A stretch of 64,000 bases of DNA from an uncultured Aeriscardovia sp. (GTDB lineage Bacteria; Actinomycetota; Actinomycetes; Actinomycetales; Bifidobacteriaceae): positions 349,140 to 413,139 of the forward strand of contig CAIFES010000001.1 of assembly GCA_903789535.1 (NCBI GenBank), read 5' to 3'. Below the pieces are notes generated by a model that had not been told where the DNA came from, ran no database searches, and worked only from the letters and a program-made list of their open reading frames with translations. This document shows positions 46,835 to 56,468 of the stretch, piece by piece. A program made the position numbers and the translations under genes. Numbering within the stretch: the stretch's first letter is position 1; each line of letters opens with the position of its first letter.

Positions 46835-47845
46835 GTGAGCAAACTGGTCAGCATCATTGTCCCCGTTTACAATTCGGAGAATTTCCTGCCCGACTGCATC
46901 GCCTCCCTGCGTCGGCAGTCATACAAACATGTGGAAATTCTCCTCATTGATGATGGCTCGACCGATTCCTCCCCTCACCTGTGCGACGAGGCCGCACACA
47001 GCGATCCGCGCGTGCGCGCGCTGCACAAACGCAACGGCGGCATCGCCTCCGCCCAGAACACCGGACTCAATGCCGCCCGCGGCGACTACATCACTTTCTG
47101 CGACAACGATGATCTGCTCGCCGTCAATGCCATTGGCGTGCTGGTGGAGGCACTGGAACGATCCGGGGCGGATATCTCGAAAGGACGCTGGCAGCAGTTC
47201 GGGCTCTCGCAGACGGACGAGATTCGTCGGCACAGCACTGTGCCAGCCGAACCGAGTCGGCTGACGCTTGTGCCTCACCCGCTGGCCAGTTATCAGAACA
47301 CCTTCTGCAAAACACTGCGTCTGCTTGGCGGCCACCGGGCGGAGGCATCATATTTCAACGAGGCGAACTGGTGCAAGCTGTACCGGCGCGAGCTGTGGAA
47401 CGGCATCCGTTTCCCGGAAGGCAGCTATGCGCAGGACGTGGCGGTGACGACGGCGCTGTACTCCCGGGCGGGCACGGTGGCGGATGTGGATGCCGTCCTC
47501 TATTTCTGGCGCCAGAGCGGCGGGTCCGTCACGCACAAGAAGCAGAATTTTGCCTACTACGCGGATAACGTGAATACCGGTCTACGCAATTTCGCCGACT
47601 GCCTGGATCTGGACGTCACTCCGGCACGCAGCTATTACCAGATTCTCGGTTCCCTCGCCTCAGCGCGGCGAACAGCAGATTTCCGCGACGCCGACAATCA
47701 GAAGGCGTTTGCCCGGCAATCATCCCTGTTTCGTCAACTACGCCAGCGCTTGACACCCACACAGCGGATACATTGCTATCTGCTCACACGTCTGCGCCAG
47801 GCGGAGAATCTTGTCTATGACCATACCGTGCTCACGATGAAATAA
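46835..47845 (+). CDS. Glycosyltransferase family 2
   Basis: VSIIVPVYNSENFLPDCIASLRRQSYKHVEILLIDDGSTDSSPHLCDE...KRNGGIASAQNTGLNAARGDYITFCDNDD. Confidence 0.93.
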   Translation: MSKLVSIIVPVYNSENFLPDCIASLRRQSYKHVEILLIDDGSTDSSPHLCDEAAHSDPRVRALHKRNGGIASAQNTGLNAARGDYITFCDNDDLLAVNAIGVLVEALERSGADISKGRWQQFGLSQTDEIRRHSTVPAEPSRLTLVPHPLASYQNTFCKTLRLLGGHRAEASYFNEANWCKLYRRELWNGIRFPEGSYAQDVAVTTALYSRAGTVADVDAVLYFWRQSGGSVTHKKQNFAYYADNVNTGLRNFADCLDLDVTPARSYYQILGSLASARRTADFRDADNQKAFARQSSLFRQLRQRLTPTQRIHCYLLTRLRQAENLVYDHTVLTMK

Positions 47846-47874
47846 CGAAAGCCTACGAAGCTTACTGAAAAATC

Positions 47875-47908
47875 ATGGGGATGGGCCGAAAATTCGATCC
47901 ATCCCCAT
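47875..47908. terminator. Bidirectional terminator-like hairpin between convergent genes
   Basis: ATGGGGATGG...CCATCCCCAT between GT2 (+) and GH25 gene (-). Confidence 0.6.
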
Positions 47909-47923
47909 TAGACATTGATTCTG

Positions 47924-50900
47924 TCAGTTGGCAGTATCAAATCTCCAAATCTGGTTTTTGCCACCAGTAACAGACCAAACGGCAATATTTGCACCGGCAG
48001 TGACCGACATATTGCTCACGTCGATGACCAGTCTGTCGTCCAGCGCAGAATGAAGGACAAATCCTGTTCCAGAACGCTCCGGAATCCACTTCTGCCCGTA
48101 GGCATTGTGCTCAGAATACTGGTCAATGTTTGTTCCCGGCTTAGAAAGGCCGCCATATACATCAAGCACTTTGCCGGAATTGACATTCCGTAATGTCAGA
48201 TAACCGACTGAATCATGGCTCACCGTCCACCGTTGATTCGGCTGACCTGTCCATGCCCATTGGATGACATTGGCAGAATTCTCTTTCGAGTTGCCTGTCA
48301 CATCCAGCGCAAGCCCCGTATTCGACAAAGGCCTGAGTGTATATGTCCCTTCTGCGATAAGCCAACGCGAGGCGGCAGCTTTCTGGTCTAATCTCTCTCG
48401 CGGGGTCAAAACTCGCTGGGATGCGTCAAACCGCCAGATCTGATTCAGCCCATTCGTTCTGATCCAGACACCAATATTCGTACCAGCAGCAGCGAGCCCT
48501 CCGCTGACATCGACAGCAAGTCTGTCATCGGTGGCTGACAGCAGTACAAATCCACCGGCTTGTTGTGAAACTATCCATTTTTGTGAATAGCTTCCATTTG
48601 CCGTCTGCTGAACGATATTCGAGCCACTTCTCGTCTGTACGCCTGAGGCAGCAAGAACCTTGCGCGAATGCGCATTCGTCAACGTGACATACCCCAGAGA
48701 ATCATGGCTGACTTGCCACAGCTGGTTGTCCCCACTGTTCCACGACCATTGCATGACATTCGCACCATCTTGGAGTGATGAACCGACGACATCCATCACC
48801 ATTGCAGGGGCGGAATGTGGATGAAGAGAATACTCTCCGTCCTTCAGCACGTCTCTATGCTGTTGAGCCTGTTGATTCAAATATGCGCGATCCGTGTGTG
48901 AGGGTGATGGCACTTCCGGTGTATTGATATTCTCCACAGACCATGATTGGTTGGCATTGTAATCAGGATCCCACAGGCTGATTGATGCTCCGGATACGGC
49001 TTTTGCCCCTGGAATATCAAGCACTCTGCCGGTCAGGAGTGTAGCAATCATATACCCACCATCATTGGCACGCAGAATATACCATTGCTGGTTCATTCCG
49101 CCATTGGACTGATACTGCTGGGGTCGCACACCTTTGCCACCGTCTTGGCCAGGAAGATCAAGCGCCTTCCCGGACAGGACATTTGTGATGCGATAGATTC
49201 CATTACCCTGGCGAGTAAAGACAAACTGCTGGTTTTCCCCGCCGTTCCATCGGTATAGATCGAGCAACGCACCGTTAGCACGACTATTGCCGACGATGTC
49301 AAACACCATTCCTGCTTTCTGGTGCGAAACGATCTTGACCGGCTTGTTCACTGGGATTGTGTCATCAGCAGCACAAAGATAAAAGCCTTGATTGTTTCCA
49401 CCCGTCAGAGAATAACTGATGGCAGGTGTTCCCGGCTGACTGCTCCCGCCTGACACATCAAGCATACGATGATCAAGCTCCGACCGAAGGTAGATGCGGC
49501 CACTTGAGGGGCGCTTCAGCAATCTCCAGCGCTGATTCACGCCACCATTGGCATCCCACTGGTCAATGGGAGTTCCGTCACGTTCCTGATTCGCATATAT
49601 CTCGAGTGCCTTCCCAGAAGCACTGTTAGTAATGATATAGCTTCCATCTGCCTGCCTCGTAAAACGGAACTTCTGGAATGTGCTCTGGTCCGCCCGACCG
49701 ACGACGATGCGTGCGCCATTTGAACGGGACGCACCATCTATCATCAGCGCACGGTCGGTGTTCAAAGAGCTGTTGAGATAATACGTGCCGTTGGGAAGTC
49801 GGTAATCCGCAAGAAAATCTGAAGATACCTGAGAACCATCCCAGGGTGAGCTGACCGGCGAACGGTAGCCGAAAGCATTCACATCAACATTGTTGCTGGA
49901 GATGCCGCTCACCCGGCCAGATGAGGAATATTGCCATCCATAAAAATTCGATGTCGGCGAATATTGGAGTGTGTAACCGTATTGCGCGATCCACCCGACC
50001 TTGTCACGAATGCCCGGTTGGTTGAGCGGTCCGTCAAGATATGCCGTATTCGCATAAAGGGCACGACCTGTCCATCCAAGCTGCCCCATGCGAGACCACC
50101 ATGCGTTGACCGCTGTTGTGCGAGCCGCGCCACCAGCGGCACCGGCATAATATTCGACGTCGTAATAGGCAGGAAGCGACAGATCGCTGGGAGAGACACC
50201 ATATCGCCGCAGGATATTATTCATCTTCTCCGCCTCAGCACGGCCCTCAGATGCATTCCCTGCGCACGAATACAAGTACACACCAAACGGGATATGCAGT
50301 CGCTTTACTTCGGTGATATTTCTTTGTACCTGGTCATCGATATGGGTCGTCCCAAAAGCTAGCCTGATAACTGCCTCTTGGACACCGCTATTTTTCACCG
50401 CCTGCCAATTGATATTCCCCTGCCATTCCGACACATCGATCACATATCGGGCCTGGGTGAGAATCCGCCTGTTGCGAGCATCGAAGAACGCCCGTTGGCC
50501 ATCCGAGGTGGACCAGTAAGGGCCCCAGGGGCTTTTATCAATGACCGGTTGCAATTGGGGAACAGGGGTCTCGAGAATTCTGCTTCTCGTCTCCTTATCA
50601 ACCTTAGTAGATACGCCCACGCGAAGATCGTCAGACACGACCGTGCTCGAAGAGCTCTGACCATGCGTTGGATGCCGATTCCACACGATTGTTCTGGCAG
50701 TGTCAGACTCTGCCTCATGCTCCTTGCGAATTTGTCCGCGGACATCTTTGACCGGTGCGGCAATAAACCGTTTCCCGTTTGTCAGCGAGAGCGGGTCAAT
50801 CGGGGCCTTCTTTGTACCGACGATGTCTGGATCTGTCACCTTCTTGCCAGAACGGATATCAACGACCGTTCCTGAGGGCAAAGCAGCATATTTCGGAGAA

Positions 50901-51175
50901 ATTGCCATAGCCGTGTTCGGGACAGACGAAGCCACATGCTTGGGAAGACTGAACGAGGGATTCCCCGGAAAAGCGCCAGAGGGGCTGGCGTCGGACCGAC
51001 CTGAGGTCGAATCGCCCGATTGTTCGCTATCCGCAACTGTTACAGATCCGCGATTGCTCACGGTAGTCATATGTTCGACATTATGGTGGCTATCCTGCTC
51101 TATTCCCGTTCCGAGCGGGATCAGCATAACAGCGACAATGGCAGCAATGATTTTATCGAGCATTGAACTGATCAT
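47924..51175 (-). CDS. GH25 muramidase with multiple C-terminal ricin-type beta-trefoil (CBM13-like) repeats
   Basis: YVIDVSEWQGNINWQAVKNSGVQEAVIRLAFG...IPFGVYLYSCAGNASEGRAEAEKM...LPAYYDVEYY (GH25), followed by many QxW-type units (NQRWRL, NQQWYIL, NQSWSV, NQLWQV, SQKWIV, NQIWRF, NQRWTV, GQKWIP, NQIWRF). Confidence 0.9.
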   Translation of the reverse strand: MISSMLDKIIAAIVAVMLIPLGTGIEQDSHHNVEHMTTVSNRGSVTVADSEQSGDSTSGRSDASPSGAFPGNPSFSLPKHVASSVPNTAMAISPKYAALPSGTVVDIRSGKKVTDPDIVGTKKAPIDPLSLTNGKRFIAAPVKDVRGQIRKEHEAESDTARTIVWNRHPTHGQSSSSTVVSDDLRVGVSTKVDKETRSRILETPVPQLQPVIDKSPWGPYWSTSDGQRAFFDARNRRILTQARYVIDVSEWQGNINWQAVKNSGVQEAVIRLAFGTTHIDDQVQRNITEVKRLHIPFGVYLYSCAGNASEGRAEAEKMNNILRRYGVSPSDLSLPAYYDVEYYAGAAGGAARTTAVNAWWSRMGQLGWTGRALYANTAYLDGPLNQPGIRDKVGWIAQYGYTLQYSPTSNFYGWQYSSSGRVSGISSNNVDVNAFGYRSPVSSPWDGSQVSSDFLADYRLPNGTYYLNSSLNTDRALMIDGASRSNGARIVVGRADQSTFQKFRFTRQADGSYIITNSASGKALEIYANQERDGTPIDQWDANGGVNQRWRLLKRPSSGRIYLRSELDHRMLDVSGGSSQPGTPAISYSLTGGNNQGFYLCAADDTIPVNKPVKIVSHQKAGMVFDIVGNSRANGALLDLYRWNGGENQQFVFTRQGNGIYRITNVLSGKALDLPGQDGGKGVRPQQYQSNGGMNQQWYILRANDGGYMIATLLTGRVLDIPGAKAVSGASISLWDPDYNANQSWSVENINTPEVPSPSHTDRAYLNQQAQQHRDVLKDGEYSLHPHSAPAMVMDVVGSSLQDGANVMQWSWNSGDNQLWQVSHDSLGYVTLTNAHSRKVLAASGVQTRSGSNIVQQTANGSYSQKWIVSQQAGGFVLLSATDDRLAVDVSGGLAAAGTNIGVWIRTNGLNQIWRFDASQRVLTPRERLDQKAAASRWLIAEGTYTLRPLSNTGLALDVTGNSKENSANVIQWAWTGQPNQRWTVSHDSVGYLTLRNVNSGKVLDVYGGLSKPGTNIDQYSEHNAYGQKWIPERSGTGFVLHSALDDRLVIDVSNMSVTAGANIAVWSVTGGKNQIWRFDTAN

Positions 51176-51292
51176 CCTTCTCTACTGGCACCGGAATAAT
51201 CATAGATAGACGTGCTCCACTGTCCTGTTCTGGCCAACGTCTTTTATGACGAATATCTTTGTGAGAGATACTCAGAAATAATAAGGAGAAGC

Positions 51293-52021
51293 ATGATCGG
51301 CCATTATTCGATCTCCCTCGTCATGCCGTGCCGTAATGAGGCATCTCATCTCGAGTCGCTCATCATGGATGTGCCTGACTATTATGACGAGATTCTCCTT
51401 GTCAGTAACAAATCCACAGATGACACGGTTAGCGTCGGTAAAAACCTGGAAGACCGAATCCCGCGCCTCCATCTGATCGTCGACGACAGAAGCGCAGACG
51501 GCATCGGCTATGGCTATGCACACATGACAGGAATTGATGCCGCGACAGGCGACATCATCGTGTGTGCTGATTCAGATGGCACTTACCCGATTGATCGTGT
51601 GCCGGATATTCTCCACGAAATGTCTCGTCGCCGTCTTTCATTTGCATCGTGCACCCGCTATCCGGATCCTTCCATTCCCCATGCTCTACAGCTCGGCGTC
51701 CGCACTCTCAATTGCGAGATCGCTGTCCTCTACGGCTTCCATCTCCATGATTCGCTGTCTGGCATGTGGGTCTTCAAACGTGAGGTCGTTCCCCAGCTAC
51801 ATCTGACCCAGGGGGATTGGAATCTGTCCCCACAGATCAAGCTCAATGCACATAAGTATCTCGGGAAACGCTTTGGCGAGGTCAAGATCACGCAAAAAAT
51901 CCGGCTCGGTGAGACAAAACAATCCTACGTAAAGACTGGCCTACATCATCTGTTCTGGATTCTCAGCAACCGTTTCCATGAACCGCAGGAAATCCAGAAA
52001 CCCGATCAAGAAAAAGATTGA
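51293..52021 (+). CDS. Glycosyltransferase family 2 (dolichyl/polyprenyl-phosphate sugar synthase-like)
   Basis: ISLVMPCRNEASHLESLIMDVPDYYDEILLVSNKSTDDTVSV...GKNLED; YGYAHMTGIDAATGDIIVCADSDGTYPIDRVPDIL. ataaggagaagc RBS before 51293. Confidence 0.9.
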   Translation: MIGHYSISLVMPCRNEASHLESLIMDVPDYYDEILLVSNKSTDDTVSVGKNLEDRIPRLHLIVDDRSADGIGYGYAHMTGIDAATGDIIVCADSDGTYPIDRVPDILHEMSRRRLSFASCTRYPDPSIPHALQLGVRTLNCEIAVLYGFHLHDSLSGMWVFKREVVPQLHLTQGDWNLSPQIKLNAHKYLGKRFGEVKITQKIRLGETKQSYVKTGLHHLFWILSNRFHEPQEIQKPDQEKD

Positions 52022-52044
52022 TTTCTCACATGAACTAATAAACG

Positions 52045-52076
52045 AATGGCTGGTGATGCAAACATCACCAGCCATT
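52045..52076. terminator. Bidirectional terminator between convergent genes
   Basis: AATGGCTGGTGATG-caaa-CATCACCAGCCATT, perfect 14-bp stem. Confidence 0.85.
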
Positions 52077-52089
52077 TTCCACTTTGGCC

Positions 52090-55000
52090 CTACTTCTTCT
52101 TCGAAAGGATATGCGTGATGGCGTCCCGCGTATGCCGGTAGGCATTGATCGGCGCCCACGCTGCGGTATACGCCACATCCTGCACCTGTTGCGGCATTCT
52201 GCGCACTGTCACCGATGCAATCTTGCGCAGCCCGAGATGCACCTTCCTGCGCACTCTCGCAGTCAGCGACCGACTGTGCTGTGCCATCAGTTTCACACCG
52301 GCCGCCGTGGCGAGCAGTGTCTCACCTGAACGTGCCGAGCCGAGTGCCCACAAGAGTGTGTCGGTGGATTCGAGCAACGAGTCCGTCTCGATGCGCGAGT
52401 ACCAGTCGGTCTGCACCCATGCCGGGTAGTAGCCGCGTGACTGTGCGATATAGCCGTTGGCACGCTCGATGGCGTGGGAGATGGAGCCGTCAGCGCCCAT
52501 CTCGCCCTCAGGCAGAAAATCCTCATACTCCAGATTGAGATCAAACATCGGCCTCAGCGCGTCCACACGGAACCAATAGCACGAGCCGATAGCTGAGACG
52601 GTCGGCTTGGCCGGGTCGAGCGGGACAGTGATGTGCAGACGATCCCGAAGGAAGTTCTGTGTGATCTCGAAGTCAGGTCCCCAGTCCACCGGCCGCGTGT
52701 GTGCAAAATACAGGGCATGGTAGGGCGGAATCGGCGATACCTGGCCGAGACGCGGGTTATCGGCGAACAGCCCGAGGATGTTGCGCACATAGTCCTCGGA
52801 TCCGAGGGTATTTTCCAGCAGCTTGAAGGCAAATCCCTGTGATTCGGTGCCATGATGGCCCGAATCCGTCACCTGCGTCGACTTCTTGTCGTGCGCGAAA
52901 CCGACCACCTCATATTTGCCGGAGGTGATGGCCGGGCGGGCGGCGACGAACAGCGCGGAGACATCGCGCCCACGATTTTTGACAGGGATGTACTCGATGG
53001 GATGGGCGAAGCCGTTATCGGCAGCATACTGGCGGATCTGATCGATCTTGTCCGGCGTCGAGGTGATGTACAGATCCGTCCCCTGAGGGATGGAGGACAG
53101 GTAGCGGAACGTCTCCGGCAGCAGATCCATGAAATAAATATGGAAGACGAAGGCCGAACGCACGCGTCTCGTCACATCTGACGGCTTTCCGGCAGCATCG
53201 GAGCGAGCCGCCGGCAGCAATGCCTGCTTGGGCAGCGTGTAATTGAGGTGCATCGTGCGCTGGATGTCGGCCAGATTGTACGAGCGCAGGAGCGTGTCCC
53301 AGATCAGATCCGTGTCATAGGTGGTGTGATCACGCAGATAATCGAACAGCTCAAGGGCCGGCTGCCCGGCGGTCTGATCCTGGAATACGGAATAGTCGAG
53401 GAAGAACACACGGCGCTTGAACACCGGGCACCTATCCTCTTCAAGCAGGCGTGCCGGCATATAGAGCATCGGGTACGACGTGTAACCCGCATATTTTTGC
53501 GGGTCGATATAGGTCGCCCAGGTGAAACCGAGATCAGCGAATCGCTGGGTGAAGCGCATCTCATGCTGGCGTGTGACCTCGGCATAATCCTTGTAGAGCG
53601 GCATCTTCTCCCAATAGTCGTGGAACTGCTGGGAGCTCACAAGGCGTCGACGGTACGCATGCCAGTAGCTCTGGATATGCGTCGGGATGGTCTCCTCGTT
53701 GACCGTCTCTCCCGCATAAGCAGTGATGCCCCAGAAGTCGACATTCTTGCGGTCCATCGTCTCGAACATCTCGGAGAACGGGTAGACCGGGCCCATGATG
53801 GTGTCGTTGAAGCAGATGACCTCGTCGTATGTCTCGAGCTTCTTCCAACCGACCTCCATGAGCCCACGACGGTAGGCGGCAACATCCAGACCCTTGTTCG
53901 GCCGGGTGATGATGGTTGTCGTGTACTGACGGAAAAACTCGCGGGCCTGCGTACTGACGCTGCCGTTGGAGACGACGACGAGATCGTCGACATGGCGCAT
54001 CACGTCGTCAAGCAGCGGCTTGAGATAGGCATCCGCATGCCCGTTCTTGTTGAAGAAGCAGAAAATACCAATTCGGCGCATCCGCCCGGCTTCCTTCCCA
54101 CCATTTCCGTCATCAGCAACCGGATTATTCTCACGCACGACACCGGACATGATTTGAGTTAGATAGTGTTCCTCTTGCGCAGGATCCGATGGCAGCAGAT
54201 ACTGCGGTCTGCCGCAGACCACGACCATGTGGGTCGGATCTCCGCCCAAGACCTGCGCCGTGTCGGGATCACCCCCTGTCAACGGGCACGGATACCAGCC
54301 GAGGCAGAGTGTGCGTGCGATATCGGCGAGGTGGAACACTTCATCATCCGGGCCGACGGCACGACTGCCCAGATCAGCAAAACGCTCATGAAGAAGGCGG
54401 TTCAGCTGTCCGACGGCGATCGACGAGCCCCAGACGCGGGAAAAGGTCAGGAATGCCTGCATACGCTGCGATGCATTGAGACGCAGGATGAGCTCGGTGG
54501 ACACATGACGCGCGGCTTCGAGTATGAACCATTGCCCGGCACGGACAAGACTCTCCTTGACTGATGGATCAGTTGTGAGCCTCTCCAGCCGCAGGGCCGT
54601 CATCGCCTCGCCGACAGCGGCGATCTGGCGGCAATGCCTCTGCTGCTCCTCAAGCGACAATCGCGAGGAACCAGTGATCCCGCGCCCCCAGTGGTAGTCA
54701 TAGACGCGGATGTCCATGGCGAATTCCTCTGTCTGTGCGAGCGCACAGAGCACGAAGTTCTCATAGGCGTCTTCCAGACGGTCGAGACGGCGACGGGTCA
54801 TCAGACGCGCAGCCGTGCGGGCCACATTGGAAGCGACAGCGAGATTGACGACCGACCACGGCACCCGTGCACCGCCCTCGTCCCCATAGCTCGCCGTGAT
54901 GATGGCAGAACCGGTCAGTGTCCCCTCGCCGGTGTTGTAGGACTGTTCGATCGCCTTCGCCTGTTTGGCGCTGACAGTGCCTTCCGGCACGACATTCACT

Positions 55001-55353
55001 GCGAATCGCACGAGATCCGCCTGTGTACCGGCAAGCCGTCGCGCAAGAGCGGCAAGGCCGCCCTGATGGAGCTGGTCGTCCCCGTCGAGGAACAGCACCC
55101 AGCGGCCGTGCGCATTCTCAAGGCCTGTCAGCCGCGCGAGATGACGCCCTTCATTGACCTGCTTGGTGATGACTTGCACGTGCCCGTCTTTTTGGGCATA
55201 ACGTTGTAGAATCGCCGCCGTCCCATCCGTGCTGGCGTCATCGACGACGATCAGCTCATAATCGTCGAAATCCTGCTCCAGCACGCTGCTGAGGCACCCA
55301 TCGATGTAGTCACCGACGTTGTACGCGGGCACGATGATGGAATAAAAGGGCAT
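52090..55353 (-). CDS. Bifunctional GT2 glycosyltransferase / rhamnan synthesis protein F (RgpF-like)
   Basis: N-terminal GT2: FYSIIVPAYNVGDYIDGCLSSVLEQDFDDYELIVVDDASTDGT; C-terminal RgpF-like: GIFCFFNKNGHADAYLKPLLDDVMRHVDDLVVVSNG...GLDVAAYRRGLMEVGWKKLETYDEVICFNDTIMGPVYPFSEMFETMDRKNVDFWGIT. Confidence 0.88.
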   Translation of the reverse strand: MPFYSIIVPAYNVGDYIDGCLSSVLEQDFDDYELIVVDDASTDGTAAILQRYAQKDGHVQVITKQVNEGRHLARLTGLENAHGRWVLFLDGDDQLHQGGLAALARRLAGTQADLVRFAVNVVPEGTVSAKQAKAIEQSYNTGEGTLTGSAIITASYGDEGGARVPWSVVNLAVASNVARTAARLMTRRRLDRLEDAYENFVLCALAQTEEFAMDIRVYDYHWGRGITGSSRLSLEEQQRHCRQIAAVGEAMTALRLERLTTDPSVKESLVRAGQWFILEAARHVSTELILRLNASQRMQAFLTFSRVWGSSIAVGQLNRLLHERFADLGSRAVGPDDEVFHLADIARTLCLGWYPCPLTGGDPDTAQVLGGDPTHMVVVCGRPQYLLPSDPAQEEHYLTQIMSGVVRENNPVADDGNGGKEAGRMRRIGIFCFFNKNGHADAYLKPLLDDVMRHVDDLVVVSNGSVSTQAREFFRQYTTTIITRPNKGLDVAAYRRGLMEVGWKKLETYDEVICFNDTIMGPVYPFSEMFETMDRKNVDFWGITAYAGETVNEETIPTHIQSYWHAYRRRLVSSQQFHDYWEKMPLYKDYAEVTRQHEMRFTQRFADLGFTWATYIDPQKYAGYTSYPMLYMPARLLEEDRCPVFKRRVFFLDYSVFQDQTAGQPALELFDYLRDHTTYDTDLIWDTLLRSYNLADIQRTMHLNYTLPKQALLPAARSDAAGKPSDVTRRVRSAFVFHIYFMDLLPETFRYLSSIPQGTDLYITSTPDKIDQIRQYAADNGFAHPIEYIPVKNRGRDVSALFVAARPAITSGKYEVVGFAHDKKSTQVTDSGHHGTESQGFAFKLLENTLGSEDYVRNILGLFADNPRLGQVSPIPPYHALYFAHTRPVDWGPDFEITQNFLRDRLHITVPLDPAKPTVSAIGSCYWFRVDALRPMFDLNLEYEDFLPEGEMGADGSISHAIERANGYIAQSRGYYPAWVQTDWYSRIETDSLLESTDTLLWALGSARSGETLLATAAGVKLMAQHSRSLTARVRRKVHLGLRKIASVTVRRMPQQVQDVAYTAAWAPINAYRHTRDAITHILSKKK

Positions 55354-55404
55354 AGGTCTCTTTTCAGCGGATTGCGGCAGACGTCGAACGCTGCTCGGAA
55401 CTGC

Positions 55405-56307
55405 TCAGTCGAGCGGCAGATCCTCGGGGGTCGCCAGAATCTTGGCATCATAGACACGGCGCAGATACTGACCGTAACGCGACTTGCCATAACGCTTCGC
55501 GGCCTCGAGCAGATGCTCGCGGTCGATCCAGCCACGCTCGTAAGCAATCTCCTCGATCACGGAGATCGGCAGGCCCTGCGCGCGCTCCACGGTGCGCACG
55601 AACTCGCCCGCCTCGTACAGGCTGTCCATCGTGCCGGTGTCAAGCCAGGCATAGCCCCGGCCGAGCGTCATCACGTTGAGTGAACCGTCTTCCAGATACA
55701 TCCGGTTGAGATCGGTGATCTCCAGCTCACCGCGTGGTGAGGGCTTGACCTTCTTGGCGAAATCGACGACGCGATCGTCGTAGAAATACAGGCCGGTGAC
55801 GGCATAGTTGGAAGCAGGATTCTTCGGCTTCTCCGTGATGGAGATGACCTTCTTGTTCTCATCGAAACCGACGACACCATAACGCTGCGGGTCATCGACA
55901 TAGTAACCGAACACCGTCGCACCGTGACGCACAGCCTCGGCTTTACGTAGGACAAGCGAGAGGCCATTGCCATAGAAGATATTGTCGCCGAGAACAAGCG
56001 CACAGGAGTCGCCGTCGATGAAGTCCTCGCCGAGGATGAACGCCTGGGCGAGGCCGTCCGGATGCGGCTGCACCTTGTAGCTCAGCGAGATGCCGTACTG
56101 CGAGCCGTCACCGAGCAGGCGCTCGAAATTGGGAAGATCCTTCGGTGTGGAGATGACGAGGATGTCGCGGATGCCCGCCATCATCAGCACACTGAGGGGA
56201 TAGAAGATCATCGGCTTGTCGTACACAGGCAGCAGCTGCTTGGACGTCACAGTGGTGAGCGGATACAGCCTCGTACCCGAACCTCCGGCGAGAATAATGC
56301 CTTTCAC
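55405..56307 (-). CDS. rmlA: Glucose-1-phosphate thymidylyltransferase
   Basis: [54 protein letters not shown]. Confidence 0.97.
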   Translation of the reverse strand: MKGIILAGGSGTRLYPLTTVTSKQLLPVYDKPMIFYPLSVLMMAGIRDILVISTPKDLPNFERLLGDGSQYGISLSYKVQPHPDGLAQAFILGEDFIDGDSCALVLGDNIFYGNGLSLVLRKAEAVRHGATVFGYYVDDPQRYGVVGFDENKKVISITEKPKNPASNYAVTGLYFYDDRVVDFAKKVKPSPRGELEITDLNRMYLEDGSLNVMTLGRGYAWLDTGTMDSLYEAGEFVRTVERAQGLPISVIEEIAYERGWIDREHLLEAAKRYGKSRYGQYLRRVYDAKILATPEDLPLD

Positions 56308-56468
56308 TGTTTCGACCTTTCGTCAGATATCGCTCTTGTCAATTGCTTATCGTACGGCATGAAAAGAGGGAGGAACCGGCGGGACACCGATTCTTCCCTC
56401 CCCTTCACAGCAAAACCGAGTCACAGACCATCACCAAATGCACCAGACAGTCTGAGACTCGACGCCGC

